Shown piece after piece: positions 8,970 to 16,056 of a stretch of DNA of 57,132 bases. The position numbers were made by a program, and so were the translations under genes. This DNA comes from SABY01 sp964523795. GTDB taxonomy: Bacteria > Bacteroidota > Bacteroidia > Bacteroidales > 4484-276. Position 1 is the first letter of the stretch. Each line of letters starts with the position of its first letter. The notes under the pieces were generated by a model. That model did no database searches, was not told the origin of the DNA, and saw nothing but the letters and a program-made list of their open reading frames with translations. The stretch is taken from NCBI GenBank assembly GCA_964523795.1, contig CAZGAO010000029.1:1-57132 (forward strand), in the 5' to 3' direction.

Positions 8970-9881
8970 ATGTCGATAAAGGTAAATGCCATTTCTAAGA
9001 TTTACGATCAGCAAAAAGCATTGGATGATCTGTCTCTCGATATTTCGGCGGGACATATTGTTGGCTTGTTGGGGCCCAACGGAGCCGGCAAAACCACGCT
9101 GATGAAAATTCTAACGGGCTTTATCCCACCCAGCATTGGCAGTGCCCAAATTAATGGCTTGGATATTTTCGATGATTCGCTCCAAATCCGCCGCATCGTG
9201 GGCTATCTGCCCGAAAACAATCCGCTTTATTATGAGATGTATGTACGCGAATACCTCGAGTTTGCTGGTGGACTTTATAAAATTAAAAAACTAAAAAACC
9301 GGGTTTCCGAAATCATCGGACTTACAGGGCTGGAGCCTGAAATGAAAAAAAAGATTGGTGCACTATCCAAGGGCTTCAAACAGCGCGTTGGCTTGGCTCA
9401 GGCATTAATCCACGATCCCAAAGTTTTAATCCTCGACGAGCCTACCTCGGGGCTTGACCCCAACCAGTTGGTCGAAATCCGCAATTTGATCAAAACCATC
9501 GGCAGCGAAAAAACCGTCCTGCTTTCTACCCACATCATGCAGGAGGTGGAAGCGATTTGCGACCGGGCTGTGATCATCAACAAGGGCAGGATAGTGGCCG
9601 ATGAAAATACCGGGAACCTTCATTTGTTGCAGCAAAACGATGAAGTCATGTTGGTGGAGTTTAAAGAAGATGTGGAGCAGGCCACCCTGGAAAAGCTGGA
9701 TGGCGTGAAGCAAGTACAAAAGGCAGGCAACCGTGTTTGGCTTATCACCAGCCCTGCCGACCGGGACATGCGGCAGGAGATTTTTAGATGGGCTGTTGCA
9801 AAACAGCTTACCGTGCTCTCGCTACAAAAAAAGGAAAGAAGTCTCGAACAGATATTCCAGGATTTTACAAGCAAATCTTGA
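8970..9881 (+). CDS. gldA: GldA-type ABC transporter ATP-binding protein
   Basis: 303-residue ATPase. Walker A is GPNGAGKTT near residue 36, the signature LSKGFKQRVGLAQAL near 130, Walker B VLILDEPTSGLD near 152, and the switch His in LSTHIMQEVEAICD. The strings LPENNPLYYEMYVREYL and LDPNQLVEIRNLIK are close to those of Flavobacterium GldA, the ATPase of the GldAFG exporter needed for gliding or surface-protein transport. The membrane partners GldF and GldG are not adjacent, so the transported substrate here is not known. The ATG at 8970 follows the dnaN terminator. Confidence 0.85.
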   Translation: MSIKVNAISKIYDQQKALDDLSLDISAGHIVGLLGPNGAGKTTLMKILTGFIPPSIGSAQINGLDIFDDSLQIRRIVGYLPENNPLYYEMYVREYLEFAGGLYKIKKLKNRVSEIIGLTGLEPEMKKKIGALSKGFKQRVGLAQALIHDPKVLILDEPTSGLDPNQLVEIRNLIKTIGSEKTVLLSTHIMQEVEAICDRAVIINKGRIVADENTGNLHLLQQNDEVMLVEFKEDVEQATLEKLDGVKQVQKAGNRVWLITSPADRDMRQEIFRWAVAKQLTVLSLQKKERSLEQIFQDFTSKS

Positions 9882-9976
9882 GTTTTTGCTTACGATATTT
9901 TATTAATGTTGAGTGAAGCTGCCTGCCCCTGCCCTTATCCATGGGGGAAATCCCGTCTTTGCGGAAATTTGCAAAT

Positions 9977-10120
9977 AGATTTCTCCTGCCGCAGGTGCGG
10001 CATCGAAATGACAAAGTCCCGGGTGGTGAATGGGGTGAGAGAATGTGGGCGCGAAGCGCCCACATTCTCTCACCCCCCCGTCCGCTTCGGCAGTGTCATT
10101 TCGACTGAAAGGATAAATCT
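9977..10120. repeat. Nested palindromic element, family 2, copy 1
   Basis: Symmetric layout: outer arms AGATTTCTCC (9977-9986) and GGATAAATCT (10111-10120); inner arms TCGAAATGACA (10003-10013) and TGTCATTTCGA (10094-10104); and a perfect 21-bp central inverted repeat (10032-10052 / 10056-10076) with loop GAA. The second copy is at 56795-56978. An open frame across it is an artefact of the GC-rich stem. It fills much of the spacer between gldA and the metK riboswitch. Confidence 0.85.
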
Positions 10121-10226
10121 ATTTTTATTTTTTTCACAACTCAAGAATTAAAACCCACAACCACCTGTCATTTTTAGACATAGAGCCGAAATACTAATTT
10201 TTATTCGGGCATTCATAAAAAAACTT

Positions 10227-10234
10227 TATTTTTG
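10227..10234 (+). promoter_or_regulatory. -7 box TATTTTTG for metK leader
   Basis: TATTTTTG fits TAnnTTTG and lies about 30 bp upstream of the riboswitch-like stem, so transcription would start near 10241 and include it. Confidence 0.6.
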
Positions 10235-10261
10235 CCGCGCATTTGCCGAAATCATTATGGC

Positions 10262-10318
10262 TTGCGAAAATGGAAAGATTTGATTGATTGCAACCATTTA
10301 AAAAAAATGCTAAAACAA
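10262..10318 (+). promoter_or_regulatory. SAM-II-like riboswitch upstream of metK
   Basis: P1 stem AAATGG (10268-10273) / CCATTT (10294-10299) encloses an A-rich loop with GATTTGATTGATTGCAA. An A-run and ATGCTAAAA (10307-10315) follow. This is the H-type pseudoknot layout of SAM-II (and related SAM-V) riboswitches: stem, GATTT...TTGCAA loop, second stem strand, then AAA...GCTAAAA pairing back into the loop. It sits directly before S-adenosylmethionine synthetase, the expected target. The start codon is 74 bp downstream. The mechanism (translation or transcription) is not evident from sequence. Confidence 0.75.
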
Positions 10319-10391
10319 TGCGTTTTACCATCCTTCAATCATCAATACTTCCCACACTTTATTTGATTGTTAAATTAAAAATCTTTTAATT

Positions 10392-11696
10392 ATGAGTTAT
10401 TTATTCACCTCCGAATCGGTGTCAGAAGGCCATCCCGATAAAGTGGCCGATCAAATTTCTGATGCCCTGGTCGATTCCTTTCTATCGCACGACAAAGAAT
10501 CGAAAGTGGCCTGCGAAACACTGGTTACCACAGGTTTGGTTTTGTTGAGTGGCGAAGTAAAAACCACCGGCTATGTTGACGTGCAGGAAACTGCACGCAA
10601 AATAATTAATCATATTGGCTACACCAAGCAGTCGTATCGTTTTGATGGCGAATCCTGCGGCGTTATTTCGGCCATCCACGAGCAGTCGGGCGACATCAAT
10701 CAGGGTGTGGTGCGCGAACGCGAAGAAGACATGGGTGCCGGTGACCAGGGGATGATGTTTGGCTATGCCTGCAACGAAATGGATAATTACATGCCCCTGC
10801 CCATCGAGTTGGCTCACATCCTGATGCAACAACTTGCAGCCATCCGTCGCGAAGGAAACGAAATGCAATATCTTGCCCCCGATTCCAAATCGCAGGTTAC
10901 CGTTGAGTACGACGATGACAACAAACCCATTCGCATCGACACCATCGTGGTTTCTACCCAGCACGATGCCTTTGATAAAGACGATGATGCGATGCTTGCA
11001 AAAATAAAAAGCGATGTGCAAAATATTTTGATTCCCCGGGTTATTAAAGAAATTCCTGATGATTTCAAAAAGCTCTTCAAGGACGATTATACGCTGCATG
11101 TAAATCCCACCGGGAAATTTGTTATCGGCGGTCCTCATGGCGATACCGGCCTTACCGGACGCAAAATTATCGTGGATACCTATGGTGGAAAGGGAGCGCA
11201 CGGCGGTGGAGCTTTCTCGGGCAAAGACCCCTCGAAGGTGGATCGCTCGGCGGCTTACGCTGCGCGGCACATTGCCAAAAACCTGGTGGCTGCAGGTGTG
11301 GCTGATGAGGTGATGGTGCAGGTGGCTTATGCCATCGGTGTAGCCAAACCCGTAGGCTTGTTCCTCAATACCTTTGGCACCACTAAAGTACAAGGTGCCG
11401 ATGGAAAACCGATGAAAGACAGTGAAATTGCCACTAAGGTGAATGCGATTTTCGATATGCGCCCCTACGCAATTTTAAAACGCTTCGGACTGAAAAACCC
11501 CATCTATCTTCCCACCGCTTCGTATGGCCATTTTGGTCGTGATCCTTTCACCAAAAAAGTAGAAGTGTTTTACGAAGATCAGGATACTTTTAAAGAAATT
11601 ACCGGTGGTATAGAAAAAATATACAAGGAAGTTGAATTCTTTATGTGGGAAAAGTTGGATTATGTTGATAAAATCAAAGCGGCTTTTGGCTTGTAA
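10392..11696 (+). CDS. metK: S-adenosylmethionine synthetase MetK
   Basis: Makes S-adenosylmethionine from methionine and ATP in the cytoplasm. Motifs seen are the N-terminal SESVSEGHPDKVADQISDA with the catalytic His, the hexapeptide GAGDQG near residue 117 with the metal and ATP loop around it, and the P-loop-like GGGAFSGKDPSKVDRSAAY near 273. The 434 residues exceed the E. coli enzyme (384) and match the longer Bacteroidota form. It is monocistronic: promoter, SAM-II-like leader and downstream terminator are all visible, so product feedback on its own synthesis is likely. Confidence 0.97.
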   Translation: MSYLFTSESVSEGHPDKVADQISDALVDSFLSHDKESKVACETLVTTGLVLLSGEVKTTGYVDVQETARKIINHIGYTKQSYRFDGESCGVISAIHEQSGDINQGVVREREEDMGAGDQGMMFGYACNEMDNYMPLPIELAHILMQQLAAIRREGNEMQYLAPDSKSQVTVEYDDDNKPIRIDTIVVSTQHDAFDKDDDAMLAKIKSDVQNILIPRVIKEIPDDFKKLFKDDYTLHVNPTGKFVIGGPHGDTGLTGRKIIVDTYGGKGAHGGGAFSGKDPSKVDRSAAYAARHIAKNLVAAGVADEVMVQVAYAIGVAKPVGLFLNTFGTTKVQGADGKPMKDSEIATKVNAIFDMRPYAILKRFGLKNPIYLPTASYGHFGRDPFTKKVEVFYEDQDTFKEITGGIEKIYKEVEFFMWEKLDYVDKIKAAFGL

Positions 11697-11729
11697 TAAA
11701 AGTGTTTATTAAATAGTATTTCGATTATT

Positions 11730-11764
11730 AAAAGAGGCAGGATGATTTTCCTGCCTCTTTTTAT
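11730..11764 (+). terminator. Intrinsic terminator of metK
   Basis: AAAGAGGCAGGA (11731-11742) and TCCTGCCTCTTT (11749-11760) pair over 12 bp with a TGATTT loop and a short T tail, 35 bp after the metK stop. Confidence 0.9.
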
Positions 11765-11778
11765 TATCCCGAACTTTT

Positions 11779-11890
11779 TTGAGGTCAGATGTCAGATGTA
11801 CGATGTCAGATTTTAGATGTGGGGGTAAACATCGAACATCTGAGATCTTTTTGACGATTCTTTGTCCTGCGGACGAAAGAATGTCGAGGT
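11779..11890. repeat. GATGTCAGAT direct repeats and a GTCC/GGAC hairpin
   Basis: The 11765-12133 spacer has no gene. It begins with short direct repeats of GATGTCAGAT-like units (11784-11820). An inverted repeat follows at 11855-11886: ATTCTTTGTCC and GGACGAAAGAAT with loop TGC and one bulge. A related GTCC...CGGACGATTCGAGG hairpin lies at 35001-35044. Beyond 11890 I see only AT-rich sequence up to the promoter box at 12134. Confidence 0.5.
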
Positions 11891-12133
11891 TTATCTTTCT
11901 ATTTCCTTAATTACGGGATAGAAGCGTTAAAAAAATAGCAATATCGAACCGCTGAATATTGAAGTTTACAATCACCAAAAACCTTCATAGAAAACCTGAG
12001 CCCAACGCACCATTAACCTTACCTTATTTTCCATCCCAAAAAATAAGCTAAGGCTGGTTGTTCTCAGGAAATCTTTTCTATTAATGTTTAAAAATAGCAC
12101 TATCCATAATCTATCCCGCCCCTCAATTTTTCG

Positions 12134-12141
12134 TATTTTTG
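12134..12141 (+). promoter_or_regulatory. -7 box TATTTTTG for the glycosyltransferase operon
   Basis: TATTTTTG, followed by GCGG, lies 31 bp before the ATG at 12173 and fits TAnnTTTG. There is no clear -33 box. Confidence 0.55.
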
Positions 12142-12172
12142 CGGCCTGTTTTTTTAATGACACATTTGTCCT

Positions 12173-13027
12173 ATGAATATTTCGATTATTGTCCCTGCAT
12201 ACAACGAGGAAGATGCCATCCGCTATGGCCTGGAGAAATTTATTGAGCTTGGCTACCACGAGAAGCACGAGTTGATTTACATCAACGATGGCTCCACCGA
12301 TGGTACCGCCGACATCATCCGTGAATATCCTGTAAAGCTATACAATCACAATGTAAACAAGGGCTATGGTGCTGCGCTGAAGACGGGCATACGCAAAGCC
12401 AGCGGTGACAAGGTGATTATCCTCGACAGCGACGGCCAGCACGACCCCGGCTACATCGACCAGCTTATCGGTATGCTGGACGAGTACGACATGGTGATTG
12501 GTGAACGCGATGACCAGTCGTTTCAGGTAAAGCGCAGGCAGGCAGGCAAAAACCTTATCCGCAAGGTAGGCGAGTTTTTGGTGGAGCAGCCGCTGCCCGA
12601 TTACAATTCAGGCTTTCGCGGTTTCGACAAAAAATTGATCCAGGAGATGCTCCACCTGATGCCCAACGGTTTTTCGCTTTCCACCACTTCCACCCTTGCC
12701 TTCCTCAAAGAGGGTTACACAATCGGAACCTTCCCAATAAAAGTTGAAGAACGTATCGGGCGCAAAAGCAATGTGAAAATGGTGAAAGACGGCTCCAAAA
12801 CAATGCTGCTGCTCTTTCGTATCATCATGCTTTTTAACCCTTTAAAAATATTTTTCCCCGCCAGTATCATCTTCAGTTTCCTGGGTTTGGCCTGGGGTGT
12901 GGCAGGCTATTTTATCGCCAACCGCTTTCCCAACAGTGCCATCATCATCCTTGTTTTTGGTACGATGATGTTTTTTATCGGCTTGCTGGCCGACCAAATC
13001 GCCATGCTCAACCGCATTAAAAGATAA
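12173..13027 (+). CDS. Family 2 glycosyltransferase, DPM1/GtrB-like, with two C-terminal membrane helices
   Basis: 284 residues. The GT-A catalytic domain (about 1-220) shows IIVPAYNEEDAI at the N-terminus, YINDGSTDGT near 37, NKGYGAALKTG near 62 and the metal-binding DSDGQHDP near 86. Two hydrophobic segments (about 224-247 and 251-273) anchor it to the inner membrane, as in polyprenyl-phosphate sugar transferases. The likely reaction is transfer of a sugar from a nucleotide sugar to a lipid carrier such as polyprenyl phosphate; the sugar cannot be told. It is the first gene of a tight four-gene run (2-bp gap to the next), suggesting one envelope-glycan or lipid-modification pathway. Confidence 0.88.
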   Translation: MNISIIVPAYNEEDAIRYGLEKFIELGYHEKHELIYINDGSTDGTADIIREYPVKLYNHNVNKGYGAALKTGIRKASGDKVIILDSDGQHDPGYIDQLIGMLDEYDMVIGERDDQSFQVKRRQAGKNLIRKVGEFLVEQPLPDYNSGFRGFDKKLIQEMLHLMPNGFSLSTTSTLAFLKEGYTIGTFPIKVEERIGRKSNVKMVKDGSKTMLLLFRIIMLFNPLKIFFPASIIFSFLGLAWGVAGYFIANRFPNSAIIILVFGTMMFFIGLLADQIAMLNRIKR

Positions 13028-13029
13028 AT

Positions 13030-13767
13030 ATGAAGGCCTGGCAGAAAAATAATCACCGTCAATCATGGGAAGACGAGGATGTGGAAGCCCACTGGGACAA
13101 TGTGGCTTCGATATATATCAGCGAAAACAACAAGGTAAAAGGAGCCCACGACCAGCGCTTTAGCGAAACGGTAAAACACCTGGTTCCTGCCGCAGGGCTT
13201 AAAATTTTGAATATCACCAGCCGCGATTGCGAGGCCGATGATTATATCAAAAAGGCCATGCCCGATGCAGCGGTGGTGAATGCCGAAATTTCAGCAGGGC
13301 TGATGCGCGAAGCTCAAAAAGTACGCCCGCACGTTGAGCAGATAAAAATTGCTACCTATTCCGAATTGCCTTTTCAGGATGCCAGCTTCGACCGTGTGGT
13401 TTCGCTCGAAACCCTCGAGCATGTGGCCGATCCCATTCGTTTTTTACAAGAGATGCACCGTGTTTCCAAACCCAATACACGTTTGGTGCTTAGCTGCCCG
13501 CCTGCTACCAGCGAAATTCCCTACAAGGTTTTTACCGCGCTTTTCGGAGGTCATGGTGAAGGACCGCATCGGTTTTTGTCTTCGCGGGAGGTTAAAATTA
13601 TGTTTGAGAAAACCCGATGGAAATTGCTCCATCACAAGGGGACAGTGCTTTTTCCGGTAGGCCCTGCCGCTTTCCGGAACTGGGGCGAAAGCCTTATTTC
13701 AAAACTTCAAAATACCTTTGTTTCTGAACTTGGAATACGTCAGTTTTATGTCTGCGAAAAGTATTGA
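13030..13767 (+). CDS. Class I SAM-dependent methyltransferase
   Basis: 245 residues. A UbiE/Methyltransf_11-type core is visible: LKILNITSRDCEADDYI in the place of the glycine-rich SAM loop (the usual GxGxG is degenerate here), SELPFQDASFDRVVSLETLEH near 115-135, and a DPIRFLQEMHRVSKPNTRLVLS segment after it. The substrate is unknown. It begins 2 bp after the glycosyltransferase and overlaps the next gene by 20 bp, so it belongs to the same operon and may modify the same lipid or glycan. The weak glycine loop leaves SAM binding less certain than the fold. Confidence 0.8.
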   Translation: MKAWQKNNHRQSWEDEDVEAHWDNVASIYISENNKVKGAHDQRFSETVKHLVPAAGLKILNITSRDCEADDYIKKAMPDAAVVNAEISAGLMREAQKVRPHVEQIKIATYSELPFQDASFDRVVSLETLEHVADPIRFLQEMHRVSKPNTRLVLSCPPATSEIPYKVFTALFGGHGEGPHRFLSSREVKIMFEKTRWKLLHHKGTVLFPVGPAAFRNWGESLISKLQNTFVSELGIRQFYVCEKY

Positions 13768-15073
13768 TAAGTTAAAAAAAGTTATGCGCTCGGAGCTGTG
13801 CAACCGCTGCGGCTCGTGTGTGGGTTTGTCGGAAGGCAAGATTGTTTTCGAGAAACGCGAGGGCAAATATCTGCCACGGGCGATTGCCGAAATTGACGAT
13901 GCCAGTGCCGACCGGATGTGGCAGGCCTGCTCGGGCAAAGATTTCGACTTTGTGGAATACCGCCGACATTTCTACCCGAAGGCTCCCCATTTTCACGAAT
14001 ATACCGGTGCCTATCAAAATATCTATATCGGTTATGCCGTGGATGAAGATGTCCGGCGCAACGCGGCAAGCGGCGGCATTCTTTCGGCCATTTTGATTTA
14101 TTTGCTCGAATGCAAAAAAATTGATGGCGTAGTTACCCTGCGCATGTCGCATCAAAAGCCCTGGCTTAGCGAAGCCTTTATCGCCACCACCCGCGATGAG
14201 ATTATGGAAGCCGCCCAGAGCAAATATACCATCAGCTCCGTTAACGAGATACTGCCCCAAATCCAAAAGTTTGAAGGTCGGCTGGCTTACGTGGGTATTC
14301 CGCCCCAGGTGCAGTCGATTCGAAAACTCCAAAAAGCAAACGACCCGGCGGTAAAAAATATTAAATACCTCTTTGGGCCTTTTTATGGCAACACGCTTTA
14401 TTTTTCTTCCATACGCAGTTTCCTTAAAACCTACAGGGAATACGATTATACCCAAATAAAAAAACTCTATTTCCGCTACGGTGAATGGCCGGGCAACATG
14501 CGCATCGAAATGGAATCGGGAAGGGTGATCGAGCTAAAAAAGTTCCACGCTAATTATCTTATACCTTTTCATGTTTTACAAAACAGCCTCTACTGCACCG
14601 ATTTCACCAACGAGTTTACCGATATTAGCGGCGGCGATGCCTGGGCTCCGGTTTACGAGGAGCGCGGCAAGGGTTTCTCGATGATTGTCAGCCGCTCGCC
14701 CCAGGGGCAGCAAATTTTGGATGCCATGCATAAGGATGGCTGGCTAAAGATGGATGCAATATCTGAAGAAGAAGCCATAACCATGCACAGCCACGGCTAC
14801 GATTTCAAAAAGCGGGGCGGTTTTATCCGCATAAAATTCCGTAAGCTGGTCGGGAGGAGCATTCCCGATTACGGTTATACCCTCAAAGGTTTTGGCTTTA
14901 GCCGATATTTTATGGAAATAATTATCAGTTCGATGTTTGTGCTCATGCGCACCGGATTTGCCCGTTGGACGGTTGAGCAGTTTCCCCCGGGTTTTATCGG
15001 CAAGCTTTTCGAGCGGGCACGCACCGCATGGAAAAGCTCCACAAGCAGCATCAAACGCCAAAACCTGGGATGA
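13748..15073 (+). CDS. FrhB-like protein (coenzyme F420 hydrogenase/dehydrogenase beta-subunit family)
   Basis: The ATG at 13748 (MSAKSIDKLKK) is preferred over an upstream TTG; it gives 441 residues. Family marks are ASGGILSAILIYLLE near 107-121 with KIDGVV after it, SKYTISSVNEILPQI near 158-171, and FTDISGGDAWAP in the C-terminal half. Three N-terminal Cys (18, 21, 24) sit in a CNRCGSC cluster. The usual GxPCQ cysteine is replaced (GIPPQ, Pro186), and the later Cys pair is reduced to LYCTDF, so Fe-S binding is probably impaired or different. Bacteroidota are not known to make F420; relatives occur in polysaccharide loci as flavin/Fe-S oxidoreductases. A redox step on the operon's product is inference. 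Confidence 0.8.
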   Translation: MSAKSIDKLKKVMRSELCNRCGSCVGLSEGKIVFEKREGKYLPRAIAEIDDASADRMWQACSGKDFDFVEYRRHFYPKAPHFHEYTGAYQNIYIGYAVDEDVRRNAASGGILSAILIYLLECKKIDGVVTLRMSHQKPWLSEAFIATTRDEIMEAAQSKYTISSVNEILPQIQKFEGRLAYVGIPPQVQSIRKLQKANDPAVKNIKYLFGPFYGNTLYFSSIRSFLKTYREYDYTQIKKLYFRYGEWPGNMRIEMESGRVIELKKFHANYLIPFHVLQNSLYCTDFTNEFTDISGGDAWAPVYEERGKGFSMIVSRSPQGQQILDAMHKDGWLKMDAISEEEAITMHSHGYDFKKRGGFIRIKFRKLVGRSIPDYGYTLKGFGFSRYFMEIIISSMFVLMRTGFARWTVEQFPPGFIGKLFERARTAWKSSTSSIKRQNLG

Positions 15074-16056
15074 TGAAAAAATATCTTTCAACCAGCTTAA
15101 AAATCATATCTTCACTACTTATTCTTTATTTACTTTTTGCTAATATCGATTTTAATAGTCAGGAGTTTACCGCGACATGGAAAGATATTAACTTGGGCTG
15201 GCTCTTGTTGGCTTTGCCGGTGGTAATTTTGGTTTTGGGTATTAAGAGTTTGCGTTGGAAGGCCATCATTGCGGCACAGGGTTATCGCTATGGATTCATG
15301 GCTGCCCTTAGTGCGTATTTTGCCTCGTATAGCCTGGGGGTGGTAACGCCGGGTCGGCTGGGCGAGTTGCTCAAAGTGTATAATCTGCGCAAGGATCAGC
15401 CGCACATCGAAGTGCTTCCGGCCTTTGCCACCGTGGTACTCGATCGCCTGTTCGACATGTTTTTCCTTTTGTGGTTTGGATTGTCGGGATTGGTTTTCTT
15501 TTTTGCCCCTTTCGGGGAAATGGCAACTGGCCTTATTTTGTTGTTTGTCTTGATATTTTTGATCGTTGGACTTGTTTCTGCAAATTTGCTTTTAAATTGG
15601 ATATTGAAAAAATACCCTGCCCGCAATGCCATGCTCGTTTTTGTGCAGACTTGCTTTAGCCAAATGCTTTCTGCCCATAATGCAGGTGCGTGGTTGCTTA
15701 CCGGACTTGCTTATGCCATTTATTTTGCCGGTATTCAAATCTTGTTTTTAGCTGTGCAAATACAGATTCCCATTTTGGAAACCGGCTTTATCATTAGCTT
15801 GATAGGACTACTTTTACTTTTACCTATTTCGGTTGCGGGTTTTGGCACCCGCGAGGCCGGGCTGGTATTTTTGCTGGCATTTTATAATATCAGCCCCGAA
15901 ACCGCCTTGAGTTTTTCGCTCTTGCAGTTTCTTACCTTCTTTGTGTGGGGAGGTTTGGTTGGTTTAGTGTTCTGGATGATATCGCCCATTCCTTTGAGTA
16001 TCATTCGCAGCGACACCCAAAAATTATTCAAAAAAATTAAAAAATCAATTTCCTGA
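15070..16056 (+). CDS. LPG-synthase-type/UPF0104 integral membrane protein
   Basis: An ATG at 15070 overlaps the preceding stop as ATGA, so it is taken as the start (328 residues) rather than the ATG at 15028. Multiple hydrophobic helices are present. The family motifs SLGVVTPGRLGELLKVYNL (about residue 80) and LPISVAGFGTREAGLVFLLA (about 260) match the lysylphosphatidylglycerol-synthetase transmembrane domain (PF03706). In some relatives this is a lipid flippase domain without the synthetase part, which is absent here too. As last gene of the glycosyltransferase operon, it may move the lipid-linked product across the membrane. The 3' end overlaps the convergent gene by 12 bp. Confidence 0.85.
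   Translation: MMKKYLSTSLKIISSLLILYLLFANIDFNSQEFTATWKDINLGWLLLALPVVILVLGIKSLRWKAIIAAQGYRYGFMAALSAYFASYSLGVVTPGRLGELLKVYNLRKDQPHIEVLPAFATVVLDRLFDMFFLLWFGLSGLVFFFAPFGEMATGLILLFVLIFLIVGLVSANLLLNWILKKYPARNAMLVFVQTCFSQMLSAHNAGAWLLTGLAYAIYFAGIQILFLAVQIQIPILETGFIISLIGLLLLLPISVAGFGTREAGLVFLLAFYNISPETALSFSLLQFLTFFVWGGLVGLVFWMISPIPLSIIRSDTQKLFKKIKKSIS

Noticed and set aside
9977..10120. Simple transcription terminator of gldA
   Set aside because: The central stem is 21 bp but lacks a T tract, and the flanking nested arms recur at 56795-56978, so it is a repeat element; it could still stop transcription incidentally.
9906..10151. 81-codon open frame on the plus strand after gldA
   Set aside because: It runs through the perfect palindromic core of the family 2 repeat; composition reflects the repeat, with no start-site support.
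10482..11393. 303-codon minus-strand frame inside metK
   Set aside because: Antisense to the highly conserved MetK core; no signals of its own.
13772..14455. 227-codon minus-strand frame inside the FrhB-like gene
   Set aside because: Shadow of the plus-strand gene, which has family motifs and operon spacing.
12173..16056. F420-dependent metabolism
   Set aside because: The FrhB-like protein alone does not show F420 use; conserved cysteines are missing and no F420 biosynthesis gene is in the window.
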